A DNA stretch of 64,000 bases. It comes from Myrica gale (Eukaryota; Streptophyta; Magnoliopsida; Fagales; Myricaceae). Below the pieces are notes generated by a model that was not told the origin of the DNA, ran no database searches, and saw only the letters and a program-made list of their open reading frames with translations. The DNA is taken from assembly GCA_963930655.1 (NCBI GenBank), contig OZ005620.1:573001-637000 (forward strand). Reading direction: 5' to 3'. The position numbers and the translations under genes were made by a program. This document shows, piece after piece, positions 1 through 10,579 of this stretch; the first letter of the stretch is position 1, and each line of letters starts with the position of its first letter.

Positions 1-819
1 CGGTGGGCTGTTAGGTGAGTAAGTTCTGAGAAAGCGCAGTGGGGTTCTCGTAGAAAAAGGAGACTGAGATGGGGGACACAAAAAGTCAAGTGCATCGATA
101 TTAGGATGCTTCTCGTTGTAAATGACCGAACTGTATCAGCACATTGTTTTTGTACTTTCGCCGTAGCTTCCAATGTAACCGGCTCTTAAAACAAATTTTC
201 ACATAACCACCCATACCCATCTCTGACTCCAATTATAAGTCTCTTTGGTCTGGTCCTGCCCTCTTCATGAGTCTCTTGACATGCCCACCTGTAACTCTAG
301 TTAAGTCTCTCTGCGGCCTGGTCTGGTCTGTTCCTCTTCTCGTATCTCTTGAATTCTTAGCCCATCAGAAGTGTTTGACACTGAATTGTATTGCTTAATT
401 GAATATTGAAATTTTGTAGTTATGATCTAATTTGAATGTTAAATTTTAGTATCTACACGCACAATATTCTAACAAGGGGAAAAAAAAGAACTTGAAACCC
501 CCATGTATTTAGTCGTGTAGTATGCAACAGATCCTGAACCATTATCTTGTTCATATATTGAGTGGATGAAAACAATTCCAGTACACGAGTAGCTGATAGA
601 GCACGCTAATGGCAAAAAGCTGTGATGATATATCTATAACGAAAATGTCTGCGAATCAAAGGTAGATCTTCCTTGTCAAGAATGAAACAATTCTCTCACT
701 TTCTATTTGTGCAACACAGTAGCAATTAAGTAAAAATACGAACCAACCTCGCCATTACGAAGAAACAGCGACAGAGTCTTTGGATCAGCACAGAAGACTG
801 AAGAGTAAATACGAAATCA
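1..819. other. intergenic, 3' flank of DUF3339 gene
   Basis: No gene, RNA or repeat is recognisable here. It is AT-rich non-coding sequence and probably includes the 3' UTR of the minus-strand DUF3339 gene that ends at 820. Confidence 0.4.
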
Positions 820-1041
820 TTAGCCGGTGAAAATGTGGATGCCAAACGCCAGAACGAGGATAGTGAAGAGACCAAAGAAAATGAGGGTGTGGACAAGGAC
901 AGCCCTACCATTGGTGGTGAAGCTGCCAAATTCGACGGGACGGGTGTTCCCGGGTATCTGGAACAGGAGGCCAGGGGAGAGGAGCACGAAGAGCATAAAC
1001 CCAATTAAAATGGGTGCCGTAAGAGATAATGTCATAATCAA
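820..1041 (-). CDS. DUF3339 family small membrane protein, start displaced by an LTR element
   Basis: This encodes a plant-specific DUF3339-type protein of about 70 residues with two membrane-spanning stretches. The sequence shows the family core FVLLSPGLLFQIPG followed by VEFGSF, a second hydrophobic segment, and the usual ending GIHIFTG with a TAA stop at 820. Family members normally begin M-x-D-W directly before APILIG-like residues. Here the gene-like sequence stops at 1017 (the Ala codon), and the next bases belong to an LTR. The missing codons M-V-D-W are found on the far side of the element at 2051-2062. The reading frame nevertheless stays open into the LTR, which supplies in-frame ATGs at 1041 and 1035, so a protein with an eight-residue foreign leader could still be made. 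Function of the family is unknown; membrane location is inferred from the hydrophobic segments. Whether this copy is expressed cannot be told from sequence. Confidence 0.7.
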   Translation of the reverse strand: MIMTLSLTAPILIGFMLFVLLSPGLLFQIPGNTRPVEFGSFTTNGRAVLVHTLIFFGLFTILVLAFGIHIFTG

Positions 1042-1354
1042 ATCTTAAAGATTTGATATGATATTCTGATTATCACAATATCAAATTTTTGATATTTTTA
1101 TGAAGATTCAAATTCAAATTCAAATTCAAATTCAAATGTAGAGATTTAAATTTAAATATAGGATATTCTCCTATTATGCTTTGTATTATCTCTATAAATA
1201 GAGATCTTTAATTGTAATATGTATAGACTCATAATACAAAATACAGTCATAGAGGGCTTTCACAGTGGATGTAGGTCTTCTAGACCGAACCACTTAAAAT
1301 TTCTTGTCTCTTGTTACTATTTATCTCCCCTCTTCATTTTCACCTTTTTCTTCT
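1018..1354 (+). repeat. 5' LTR of the TRIM-like element
   Basis: It is near-identical to 1725-2049 apart from scattered substitutions and an expanded ATTCAA hexamer run (about five units around 1108-1137). It ends immediately before the tRNA-Met primer-binding site. Confidence 0.7.
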
Positions 1355-1724
1355 TGGTATCAGAGCAACAAAATTTCGCATCCTTAAAAGTTGGTAGATT
1401 TCACCTCCGCTGTACTTACAGCAAATCTCCGTTTTGAGAGAAAAAAAGGTGAGTGAAAGAGAGAGAAAAAGACAGAGCATGGATATGTTTGGCAAGGGTC
1501 GTGTGCCTATGATTTTAAGGTCAGATCACTTTTAGCATGTATTCAAGATCGTGTGGCTGTGATATGATTTCAAGGTCCGATCAAATTCAAAAAAAAAATA
1601 TTTGATCAGCAAAGGAGCAAAGATCAAGGGAGCAATGATCTATGATTTCAAGGTCCAATCACCTTCAGATCTCTTTTTTCAAACACAAGATTTCAGATTT
1701 CTCCATCTTTTGTTTGAAGGAGGA

Positions 1725-2049
1725 TGTTAGAGATAATATCATAATCAAATCTTAAAGATTTGATATGATATTATGATTATCACAATATCAAATTTTTTAT
1801 ATTGTTATGAAGATTCAAATTCAAGTTCAAATGTAGAGATTTAAATTTAAATATAGGATATTTTGTCCTATTATGCTTTGTATTATTTCTATAAATAGAG
1901 ATCTTCAATTGTAATATGTATGGACTCATAATACAAAATACAGTCATAGAGGGCTTTCACAGTGGATGTAGGTCTTCTAAACCGAACCACTTAAAATCTC
2001 GTCTCTTGTTACTATTTATCTCTCCTCTTCATTTTCACCTTTTTCTTCT
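1725..2049 (+). repeat. 3' LTR of the TRIM-like element
   Basis: Direct repeat of the 5' LTR, beginning TGTTAGAG directly after a polypurine tract. It carries fewer ATTCAA units than the 5' copy. Its 3' edge abuts the displaced start codons of the DUF3339 gene. Confidence 0.7.
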
Positions 2050-2050
2050 C

Positions 2051-2062
2051 CCAGTCCACCAT
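2051..2062 (-). other. displaced start of the DUF3339 gene (M-V-D-W codons)
   Basis: On the minus strand these 12 bases read ATG GTG GAC TGG, exactly the M-x-D-W start expected for DUF3339 proteins and missing from the body of the gene at 820-1017. Together the two pieces place the LTR insertion between codons 4 and 5. No splice signals flank either piece, so rejoining by splicing is unlikely. Confidence 0.6.
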
Positions 2063-2204
2063 TGTTGCTTTGGATATGGTGGAGTGAACAGCCAGTCGCC
2101 AGACAAGGCAGGCTTAAGAGTTTTATAGAACATTTATTTAAGAAAAGGTGAATTCCACAGTCACTTTCGATCCAAGTGCTTTATTATTTCTGCCTGTATG
2201 TGCC

Positions 2205-5165
2205 TTTTTTTTGCAAAGAAGCCACCTAACTAACAGAATCCCACGAAACTATGTTAGGAGGAATATCAGATACATCAATACATCTCACAATCCCTTCCCT
2301 TTTACACCAATTTGCAAGGATGAAAACTCCACCACTGCTTAATAAATTGAATGTCATCCTCAATGATCCAATCCGGTACAACCGTTGGCTCAGTGATTTG
2401 GCTGATAAGCACCTGGGCATCACTTTGGAAAGTAACAGATTCACATCTCTGCTCCTCTGCTAGTGCCACAACAAGTGTTAAAGCTAATGCCTTGCTTTTA
2501 AGAGGGGATGTACCTGACCAAAGCCCAGACTTGGCCACCAAAATACTACCAACAGCATCCCGACCCACAGCAGCAAAAACCAGGCCAGCAGGGGAGCACG
2601 CCCCATCACAATTGAGATTAATCACATTAGGAGCTGGGGGCTGCCATTGCGCAATGGTGTTGTTCACCTGCGAGTACGGTGTGTGGACTTATTCCATATA
2701 TCGACGATGAATCATATCCTGAGCCTGATAAATGTTAACTTCCTCCTTGTGGTGGACCACTCTGTTTCTAATAAACCAAATCATGTCGACTACAACAACC
2801 GCATACAGGATAAAGTCTTTCCAATCAAATTGACAAATAGAGTGGAGATTTCTAGGTTCTAAAATAAAATTAAACCATTCAGCAATTGAAGACCGGCCAA
2901 AATTCTCCTTCTTCATGGGCCAGCGACCCATCCACCATTACAACCGACTAGTTGGGCACGTCAAGAAAAGATGGATAGCAGTTTCAAGTTCAGATTTGCA
3001 AAGGGGGCACTCAAAACCAACACCAACATGCGCCCTGCCAGACACGAATCCTGCAATCCTGCCGCGGAGGGGGAAGGCATTTGCTGCAAGTTTCCAAAAC
3101 ATCAAACGCAACCAATGTTGGATTTTCACTTTCCATGATTAATTTCATAGAGAATCCTGTCTAGTGGATACAATACGCCATTGAACTTTCTGGTCTATCG
3201 CCCCTTTGAGTCCGCTATCCATCTCAAAAAATCCTCGGCACCTCCCAAAGGAGCTGGCAAATCAAGAATATTATCCACAGAAACAGGATAAAAAAAGACT
3301 GTATAAGCTCTCTATCCCAACCCGTTCCATCCTGATTCACCAAATCAATAACTCGATCCACACCCCGCGGCACCACAACATTGGCCTTCAAGAAAGGACG
3401 AAACTGGGGCATATTAGGAAGCCCAGGATCACACCATATATTCACCTTATCCCCCTTTTTAATTGCCCAACAAGCTACCTTTTCAATGGTATCCCGGGTT
3501 CTAAGGATACCCTTCCAAATCCAGGTACTATCCGGCAAACAAGGCACACACATAAAACTATGATGTGTTAAATAATTTGCTGAAAGAGTTGTCACCCAAA
3601 GACAGTTTTTCTTAGAGAGAATCTGCCAACCCAATGTAGCTACAAAAGCACGATTTGAGTCATAGAGCCGTCGAAGCCCCAAACCACCATAAGCTTTTGG
3701 GCAACATATAGCTTTCCACGCCTTTGGAAGGTAATATCGTCTGGACTCATCAGTGAAGCCCCACCAAAAGTTTTTTAAAATGACATCTATGCTACTGCAC
3801 ATCTCTTTGGGTAATAGAAAGGTAGTCATGGTATAAGAGGGGAAAGCTGCTGCCACGCTTTAATAAGCACCGTGCGACTAGCTTGGGAGAGACACCAAGC
3901 CTTCCACCCCGCAACTTTCTTCAACACTTTTTCCTTCACATCATTAAAAGCCCGAATTGTAGAGCTTTGGAAATTCAAAGGGAGGCCAAGATAAGTACCT
4001 GCTTCCCTTGCTTGATGGAGCCGTAAAATGGCGCAAATGTTGTGTTATGCAAACTCAGACATGTTTTTGCTAAAAAATAAAAAAAGTCTTCGAGAGATTT
4101 ACAGTCTGGCCAGATCAAGCTTCAAAAATGGCCATAAGGTCCCGAAGATTAGCAGCCTCCCTAGAATTTGCCCAGCAAAAAGACATATGGTCATCCGCGA
4201 AAATTAAATGAGGGATCGGGGGCTTGCCGAGCTATTTTAATGCCATGAATAGAGACATTGCGTTCTGCTTGGCCTGGGAGTAGAGACAGAACATCCATCG
4301 CTAAGACAAAAAGGAAAGGTGACAGTGGGTCACCCTGACCAAGTCCACGCCCTGGTTTGAAGAATCCATAAGGGCTCCCATTGAGTAGAACAGAGAAGGA
4401 AACTGTAGAAATACATTGGTGCACGAGGAGTCGCCATTTTTGGGAGAAACCATAAAACCGAAACACTTCATCTAGAAAGCCCCAATCAACCTTGTCATAA
4501 GCCTTTTCAAGATCCACTTTTATCGCCATCAGCCCTCCTTGACCTTGCTTCCGCTTCAAGGAGTGCATGAGTTCGTGTACCAAAATGGAGTTTTCCTGGA
4601 TGTGCGATTAGGCACAAACACATTTTGAGTAGGAGAAATAAGTCTTGAAATGATACTCTTTAGCCTCATGGTCATAATTTTCGAAATAATCTTGTAAGAC
4701 ACATTACAGAGACAAATCGGTCTAAATTGGGATACCATGGGCGGATTATCTTGCTTCGGAATAAGCACTATGTTAGTATGGTTGAGTTCTTTGAGAAAAT
4801 AACCGGTCTCAAAGAATTTCTGAACCGTATTGATCACCTCCCTTTTAATAGATGGCCAGAATTTTTTATAAAAAAAGGGCGGAGAATCCATCAGGGCCTA
4901 GAGATTTGGTTGCACCCAAACAGCTAACTGCCCCCCCCCCCAAATTTCTTCTTCCGAAGGACAATAACACAAAGCCAAGTTATCTGCAGGCTCCACTAAT
5001 TGCGACACAACACCATTCAGGTTCCGAGGGAAGCACGAGTTGTGACAAGAGAAGAGCGATTGGAAGTAGTTGACGATATGATCACCAATAGATTGACGGG
5101 TCTCCAGCCAATTTCTACTAGAGTCTCTTATCGCATCAATGGTATTTCTCCTGCGCCGAATAAGA
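2205..5165 (-). mobile_element. decayed, 5'-truncated plant LINE (L1-type) retrotransposon
   Basis: Minus-strand frames separated by frameshifts and stops read in order as one plant LINE pol. A pre-RT region lies at about 4930-5165. Reverse transcriptase motifs follow: IKREVINTVQ and FRPICLCNVSYKIISK at 4600-4890, KVDLEKAYDKVDW and GLGQGDPLSPFLF at 4191-4583, and the FADD active-site box at 4190-4201. The RT C-terminal region with FWWG and YGGLGLRRL is at 3224-3856. A zinc-knuckle zf-RVT region (CPLC...H...C) is at 2938-3129, and an RNase H-like domain (NLNCDGA) at 2302-2667. The endonuclease is missing, as expected of 5' truncation. An 8-T run at 2205-2212 marks the reverse-complemented poly(A) tail. 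It is inactive. Confidence 0.8.
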
Positions 5166-5688
5166 GATTTTGAGCATCTCTCTTTTCATACATCTTTATG
5201 TCACATGGATTATGAGCAGAACCACTTATAGTTAAGAGGTTTTGATTCCTGCATATGACACAGCAAAATTCTCACGCAATTACCTCTTTCTTTCCACTAA
5301 AGAAATGCATCACTCTTCTCTCATGATTTCTTAGAATCCATACATCATAGAAGCCTTTCTTGTCAGCCTATACCAGCAAGGACGCATGCAGAGGTAGCCA
5401 CGCCTGTTAATTGCATGTGAGTGTGTCGTTTGTGGAAATAGTAATATCCTGGAAATTACTTCTTAACTAGTGGCACTAATATATTCATCTAAAAGACTTA
5501 AAATGTTAAAAAGGGAGATGATATGATAGATGCGATTTTGTCAAGGAAACTAATGAATGAGAAATTATGGAAATTAGATGGAAAATTACAATTTGTGAGG
5601 CATATATGGATGATGTTCTAACTCTCAAAACTTGAACAAAATGGAAAGGTTGGTTTCAGATTAGTGGACAGTAAAACAGTGCACTAGG
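5166..5688. other. spacer between LINE and Copia element
   Basis: No gene or repeat is recognised. This is the host or older sequence into which the Copia element inserted; its last five bases (CTAGG, 5684-5688) form the left target duplication. Confidence 0.4.
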
Positions 5689-6049
5689 TCTCAAAGAACT
5701 AACCACCTCTCCAGCTCATCAGTGCAGGACCACGACACTGACTCACCTACAACTCTTGTATTCCAGAGCACCAACACCTGCCTTACTCCCACCTTGCGAT
5801 GGCACAGAGCGCAGGACTTGTCGAGTGGTCCCAAACCTCCTTCTCGATAGCTCTCTTAGCACTAGTCTCTACAGACCAATTGTAGTCTGTCATTTGTATA
5901 GTTTTATTTCTTTTTGGTTATTCTTTACTTTTATGTTTCTCTGTCACTCGGTGGTATTTGTATTCATTTGGCTCTTTGTGGCTTAGTAATGAGATTGGTA
6001 GTTTTCTCTCATCACCTTCTCTCTGTCGTCTTCCTTACATTCTCTAACA
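5689..6049 (+). repeat. 5' LTR of the Copia element
   Basis: Direct repeat of 9201-9559, beginning TCTCAAAG and ending CTCTAACA before the primer-binding site. The 5' end is TC rather than the canonical TG. Confidence 0.8.
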
Positions 6050-6147
6050 TGGTATCAGAGCAAGAACCTTCTCCTGCAACTTTTCTCTGTTAGCCTTTCT
6101 GCAATCTGTTACCATCTCAACCTATCACCTCATTTTAGTTCTGAAAT

Positions 6148-7408
6148 ATGTCTACTGAAGGGACCGTATCAACAACCACATCCTCACCTGTTTCTTCTCT
6201 TTTCACTCCTATTGAGGACCCTAACAGTCCTTATTTCCTTCATCACAGTGACTGGACCAAATTATCTCACCTGGAATCGTTATTTCACCCTTGCTATCTC
6301 AATCAAGAACAAACTGGGTTTTCTTGACGGTTCGGTTGTGACCCCAAGTCAAACTGATTCTCTCTTCTCCTCATGGTTACGTTGTAACAATTTCATTCTC
6401 TCATGGATTTTAAAATTCTGTGTCTAAGGATATTGCTTCCAATGTGCTATACATCAACTTTGCCAAGCAAGTTTGGGATAAGCTCAGGACACGATTCTCT
6501 CAACCAGATGATGCTCGAATCTATCACCTATAACATCAACTCAGCTCCATTGTTCAGAATAGCCTGTCTGTAAGTGACTATTTTACTCAGCTTAATGGTA
6601 TTTGAGAAGAACTTCGAAACTATCACCTCTCTCGTGTTGTACTTGTGGTCACTGCTCTTGTGATGCCTTGAAATCTGTTGGAGATGCACAACAAAAGGAC
6701 TATTTATTTAAATTTCTGATGGGTCTGAATGAATCCTTTGCTAGAGTGAGAGGTCAGATTATTCTAATGAGTCCATTGCTCTCGTTAGACAAGGTATTTT
6801 CCTTGGTATTGCAAGAGGAACGTCAGAGGGAGGCTCGAGTATTAGTCATGCCCACAACAGAACTCTCTGCTCTTGCTGCCTACCATAATTCTTTCAAGAA
6901 AAAGAGACTATCAGATATGACTTGTAGTCATTGTGGAAAGGCAGGGCATAGCAAAGAGAATTGTTACAGATTGATAGGCTTCCCTCCTAACTTCAAATTC
7001 ACTAAGACTAAGCCTCATTTTGGTTCTCATTGTAGCCACTCAGCTTATCATGTGGCTTCACTGATTGAAGATAAAAAGGAACCACATATAGTACAATTTC
7101 CATTTACTCGAGCACAAGTTCAACAACTCATTGCTCTTGCCAGTGCTCAGAATCTGCAGCTTGAGGTTCCTACCACCACAGCTTCGCCTCCCAATCCGAA
7201 CTCTCCTAAGCCTCAACCCTCCAGTTCTAACATGGCAGGTACTGATATATGTCTTTCTACCATTAGTGTTCCCAATAATTCTTTTATTTCCTTTGCTAAT
7301 CACTCATCCTTCAATCACTCTTCCACTCCTTGGATAATCAACTCTGGAGCCATCGATCACATAGTGTGCTCCACATCTTTTCTCACCTCTGTCACTTGTT
7401 GCACATAG
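6148..7408 (+). pseudogene. Copia gag polyprotein, frameshifted
   Basis: The frame starts at an ATG at 6148 (MSTEGTVS). It shows the Copia gag signature SPYFLHHSD, then, in a shifted frame, GPNYLTWNR and NKLGFLDGS (about 6250-6345), so at least one frameshift lies near 6245. A UBN2-type region (FLMGLNESFARVRGQI) begins near 6690. A CCHC knuckle CSHCGKAGHSKENC lies near 6922-6963. The start of the protease region (PWIINSGAIDHI, with Asn-Ser-Gly where D-S-G is expected) ends at a stop at 7406. Gag would form the particle and bind the element RNA, but this copy is broken. Confidence 0.75.
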
Positions 7409-7438
7409 GCTTTTGTCCAACTTCCTAATGGTTCTAAG

Positions 7439-7771
7439 GTGAGGGTCACACACATTGGCACAATTCACCTTCATAAATCCTTAGTGTTGACATATGTGCT
7501 TTGTGTTCCATCCTTCACATTCAATTTAATCTCTATTAGCAAACTCACCTTACAATTAAACACTTACCTCATTTTCTTAGCCAATCACTGTTTCATTCAG
7601 GTCTCTCTTCATGGACGACGATTGGACTTGCTAGAGCCCATTTTGGCCTATATTACCTGCTGCCCAACACCACCAACCGAAAGATCATCTCCTCTTCTCT
7701 TCCTTCTAATTGCAATCAAGCCATCACAGCTCCTGTGGATGGAACTTTTGAGCTTTGGCACTCTAGATTAG
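7439..7771 (+). pseudogene. Copia protease / GAG-pre-integrase fragment
   Basis: The residues VRVTHIGTIHLHKSLVLTYV and LCVPSFTFNLISISKLT are the conserved segment between the Copia protease and the integrase zinc domain. The frame is separated from gag by the stop at 7406 and shifts again before the integrase frame that starts near 7735. Confidence 0.65.
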
Positions 7772-8313
7772 GACATCCCTCTATTCAAAGAATGTATTTA
7801 CTTCATTCTAATTTTCCCAATGTACAAATCAACACTCACTTACATTGTAAGGTTTGTCATTTGGCTAAACAGAAGAGGTTGTCTTTTCCTTTAAGTGTTA
7901 GTTCTACTTCTTCTTCTTTTGATTTAGTTCATGGAGATATATGGGGACCTTACTCACAACCTACCACTCAAGGGTTTCATTATTTTCTTACTCTTGTTGA
8001 TTACCACACTCGAGTGACTTGGGTTTATCTCATGAAGTTTAAATCTGAAACCAGATTCCTCTTGAAATCATTTTTTCAGATGATTCACACTCAGTTAAAC
8101 ACTACCATTAAGCACATTAGAACCGATAAGGGTGCTGAATTTCACATACGAGAATTTTATCAAGCTCATGGGACATTACATCAAAAATCTTGTGTTGCCA
8201 CTCCCCAACAAAATAGGGTGGTTGAAAGAAAACATCAGCACCTCCTAAATGTTGCCCGAGCCTTCTTTTTCAAGCTTCCATGCCTCTCAAATTTTGGGGT
8301 GATGCCATTCTAA
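7735..8313 (+). pseudogene. Copia integrase (rve) fragment
   Basis: An HHCC zinc region (WHSRLGHPS ... CKVCHLAKQ) is followed by the rve core. The DDE acidic residues are seen as D in VHGDIWGP, D in RTDKGAEF and E in VVERKHQHLLNVA. Integrase would insert the cDNA copy into host DNA. The frame shifts near 8280 into the continuing segment at 8280-8813 (WGDAILTATYLINRTP, then the FGCLCYVS region of the integrase C-terminal part). Confidence 0.8.
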
Positions 8314-8710
8314 CTGCAACATATTTAATCAATAGAACACCCACACCAATTCTAAAAAACAGATCCCCTTATGAGTGTCTCTTCTCTTCTCTTCCTTCCT
8401 ATGGTCATCTACGTGTCTTTGGTTGCCTCTGCTATGTTTCCACCTTGAAGCACGACAGACACAAATTTCAATCCCGGGCTACTAGGTGTCACTTCATAGG
8501 GTACCCTTTTGGAGTTAAGGGTTATAAACTCTATGATCTAGAGAATCACTCCACCTTTATTTCCAGAGATGTGCTTTTCCATGAGTCCATTTTCCCTTTT
8601 CAACACACTCAATTATCCCATGACTACCATTTTCAATCCTCATCTGATTTAGTTCTTCCTCCAGCTCTTCCCGACATTAATGTCCCATTCTTTCCCTCTA
8701 CCTCCTCCAT
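8280..8710 (+). pseudogene. Copia integrase C-terminal segment, ends at the RT deletion
   Basis: WGDAILTATYLINRTPTPIL, RVFGCLCYVSTLKHDRHKF and FIGYPFGVKGYKLYDL are typical of the Copia post-integrase region. After a Ser/Pro-rich linker near 8690-8705 the frame passes straight into RNase H residues, so the whole reverse-transcriptase domain is missing. Confidence 0.7.
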
Positions 8711-9190
8711 GCAGCTCAAGGCCTATACTGATTCGGATTGGGCAGCTTTCCCAGACACTACAAAATCTGTGACAGGGTATTGTGTTTTTCTTTGGGACTC
8801 CTTAATCAGCTGAAAATCCAAGAAACAAGCAACCGTTTTCAGATCTTCTGCAGAGGCAGAATACAGAGCACTTGCTTCGACCAGTTGTGAGATCCTATGG
8901 CTCCTCTTTTTGTTACAAGATTTTCATGTTAAACATGCTCAACCTGCTCTTCTTTACTGTGATAATCAAGCAGCCATCAACCTTGCCAAAAATCCCATAT
9001 TCCATGAGAGAACAAAATATATAGAGCTTGATTGTCATTTTGTGCGAGAAAAGATACTTGCTAGAATTATTCTACCCGTTCATGTTGCCTCCAAATTTCA
9101 ATTAGCCGACATTTTCACCAAGGCGACACCATCTGCTACATTCCTTTTCGTATCGTCCAAGATGAGTCTTCTGAATATCTATGCCCATCT
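8711..9190 (+). pseudogene. Copia RNase H domain remnant
   Basis: The Copia RNase H signature KAYTDSDWAAFPDTTKSVTG is followed by a stop at 8811-8813. Beyond it come KSKKQATVFRSSAEAEYRAL and DNQAAINLAKNP, then the C-terminal LADIFTKA. The domain would degrade RNA in the RNA-DNA hybrid. It lies directly before the polypurine tract and 3' LTR. Confidence 0.75.
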
Positions 9191-9200
9191 TGAGGGGGAG

Positions 9201-9559
9201 TCTCAAAGAACTAACCACCTCTCCAGCTCATCAGTGCAGGACCACAACACTGACTCACCTACAGCTCTTGTATGCCAGAGCACCAACACCTGCCTTACTC
9301 CCACCTTGCGATGGCACAGAGCGCAGGACTTGTCGAGTGGTCCCAGACCTCCTTCTCGATAGCTCTCTTAGCACTAGTCTCTACAGACCAATTGTATTTT
9401 GCCATTTGTATAGTTTTATTTCTTTTTGGTTATTCTTTACTTTTATGTTTCTCTGCCACTCGGTGGTATTTGTATTCATTCGGCTCTTTGTGGCTTAGTA
9501 ATGAGATTGGTAGTTTTCTCTCATCACCTTCTCTGTCGTCTTCCTCACATTCTCTAACA
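9201..9559 (+). repeat. 3' LTR of the Copia element
   Basis: Direct repeat of 5689-6049 with few substitutions, beginning TCTCAAAG right after the polypurine tract and ending CTCTAACA. The flanking CCAGG is the right target duplication. Confidence 0.8.
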
Positions 9560-10399
9560 CCAGGCAGCCGGACAGTCTAGAAAAGCTTCTTTCTCCTCCA
9601 CGAAAATGAGTTGGACAAGGCTGCAGCATTGCTCTGTTTTGGGCAGAGTAGCATGGGTTTTTTGGACTTGGAAAAGAGTTTGGTCTTGCATTTTGCGATC
9701 TTGCTTTTGTTTGGTCTTTCTTTGTGATCTCCTACCAAAGTTAGGAGGTTTTGTCTGTTCGCCTCCCTTTAATGGTTGGATATGCTTTTTAACTCTTGAG
9801 AACCCTGAAAAGGAGAACTTGGACGATTTTTTTTCACCAAAGTTTGGGCTTATTCGTCCTCTGGTCAGTGCCTGCAGAAAGTCGCAAGTTTCATACCGCT
9901 TGGATATATCAATCTTTCAATATTACTCTGCTTAACAATGATTTGACAAAGAAACGACAACATCCTCTTCTTTAAATGTCTGTCCCTATAGCTATCGGAT
10001 TAAGATTGTTTTTTTAAAAAATTTTGTCCGAATGGTAAGTCAGAAGATAAATATTAGAGAATATTGATTTCGAGGCGGTAATAAAAGTTTGAATTATATA
10101 ATATAATTCGAACAAAAATCTTGAGATTCAACCAACAAAATACTGATAAGGTTTGTTCTTTTATCTTGAAGTCTGAAGTGATCGGTATGGGCTTCCATGT
10201 CTCGCGTACACGTATGGATTGCAGTCTCACCATTCACGCGGAAGATGACATCACTATTTTATCTTCTAAAAAAGTACAACGAAACAAATATGAAAGAAAA
10301 ATAAAATATGTTTGGTAGTGTCTCAACGTGGGACCTGGATTCGTCGTATACTCACACGTGTGCAGACTACGGGCATTGACTTACCTTCACTCGTAGGAG
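9560..10399. other. intergenic, no recognised feature
   Basis: A 109-codon open frame at 9606-9935 (+) has no recognisable domain and atypical composition; I do not support it as a gene. Nothing else is seen. Confidence 0.35.
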
Positions 10400-10579
10400 T
10401 TACTTAATGGATCCTAATAAGTCATTAAATAGATGACAACACATTAATGAATTCATCCAATGATCTATATTAAAACATTAAAAAATACAAAAAAAAACTT
10501 TAGATGAGATATAGACCATTGAATAGATTAATTAATGTGTTGTCATCCATCTAATAGCTTGTTAGGATCTATTAGGTAA
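10400..10579. mobile_element. MITE with long terminal inverted repeats
   Basis: About 70 bp at the left (10400-10470, starting TTACTTAATGGATCCTAA) is repeated inverted at the right (to 10579, reverse complement starting TTACCTAATAGATCCTAA), including the shared block GATGACAACACATTAAT. The two arms enclose a short AT-rich centre. No transposase is coded, so it is a non-autonomous foldback/MITE. The target duplication is unclear. Confidence 0.7.

Larger units (their letters stand above)
1018..2049 (+). mobile_element. TRIM-like LTR retrotransposon, no coding capacity
   Basis: Two long direct repeats (about 1018-1354 and 1725-2049) bracket an internal stretch of roughly 370 bp. The internal part opens with TGGTATCAGAGC at 1355, the standard plant Copia/TRIM primer-binding site for initiator tRNA-Met, and ends with a purine run GAAGGAGGA just before the second repeat, a polypurine tract. 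No gag or pol reading frame is present, so the element is a terminal-repeat retrotransposon in miniature or a deleted Copia. The second repeat starts TGTTAGAG and the first CGTAAGAG, a decayed equivalent. No 5-bp target duplication is visible. The element sits inside the DUF3339 gene. Confidence 0.75.
5689..9559 (+). mobile_element. Ty1/Copia LTR retrotransposon lacking reverse transcriptase
   Basis: LTRs of about 360 bp lie at 5689-6049 and 9201-9559. The primer-binding site TGGTATCAGAGC follows at 6050 and a polypurine tract GAGGGGGAG precedes the 3' LTR. The coding order is gag, protease, integrase, RNase H, the Copia order, but with the reverse transcriptase absent: integrase-linker sequence ends near 8705 and jumps to RNase H. 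Several stops and frameshifts are present. The flanks CTAGG (5684-5688) and CCAGG (9560-9564) form a 5-bp target duplication with one change. The element is a non-autonomous deletion derivative. Confidence 0.85.

Noticed and set aside
9606..9935. 109-codon open frame on the plus strand after the Copia element
   Set aside because: Trp/Cys-rich translation with no domain, no splice or promoter context, and adjacent to a transposon; chance frame.
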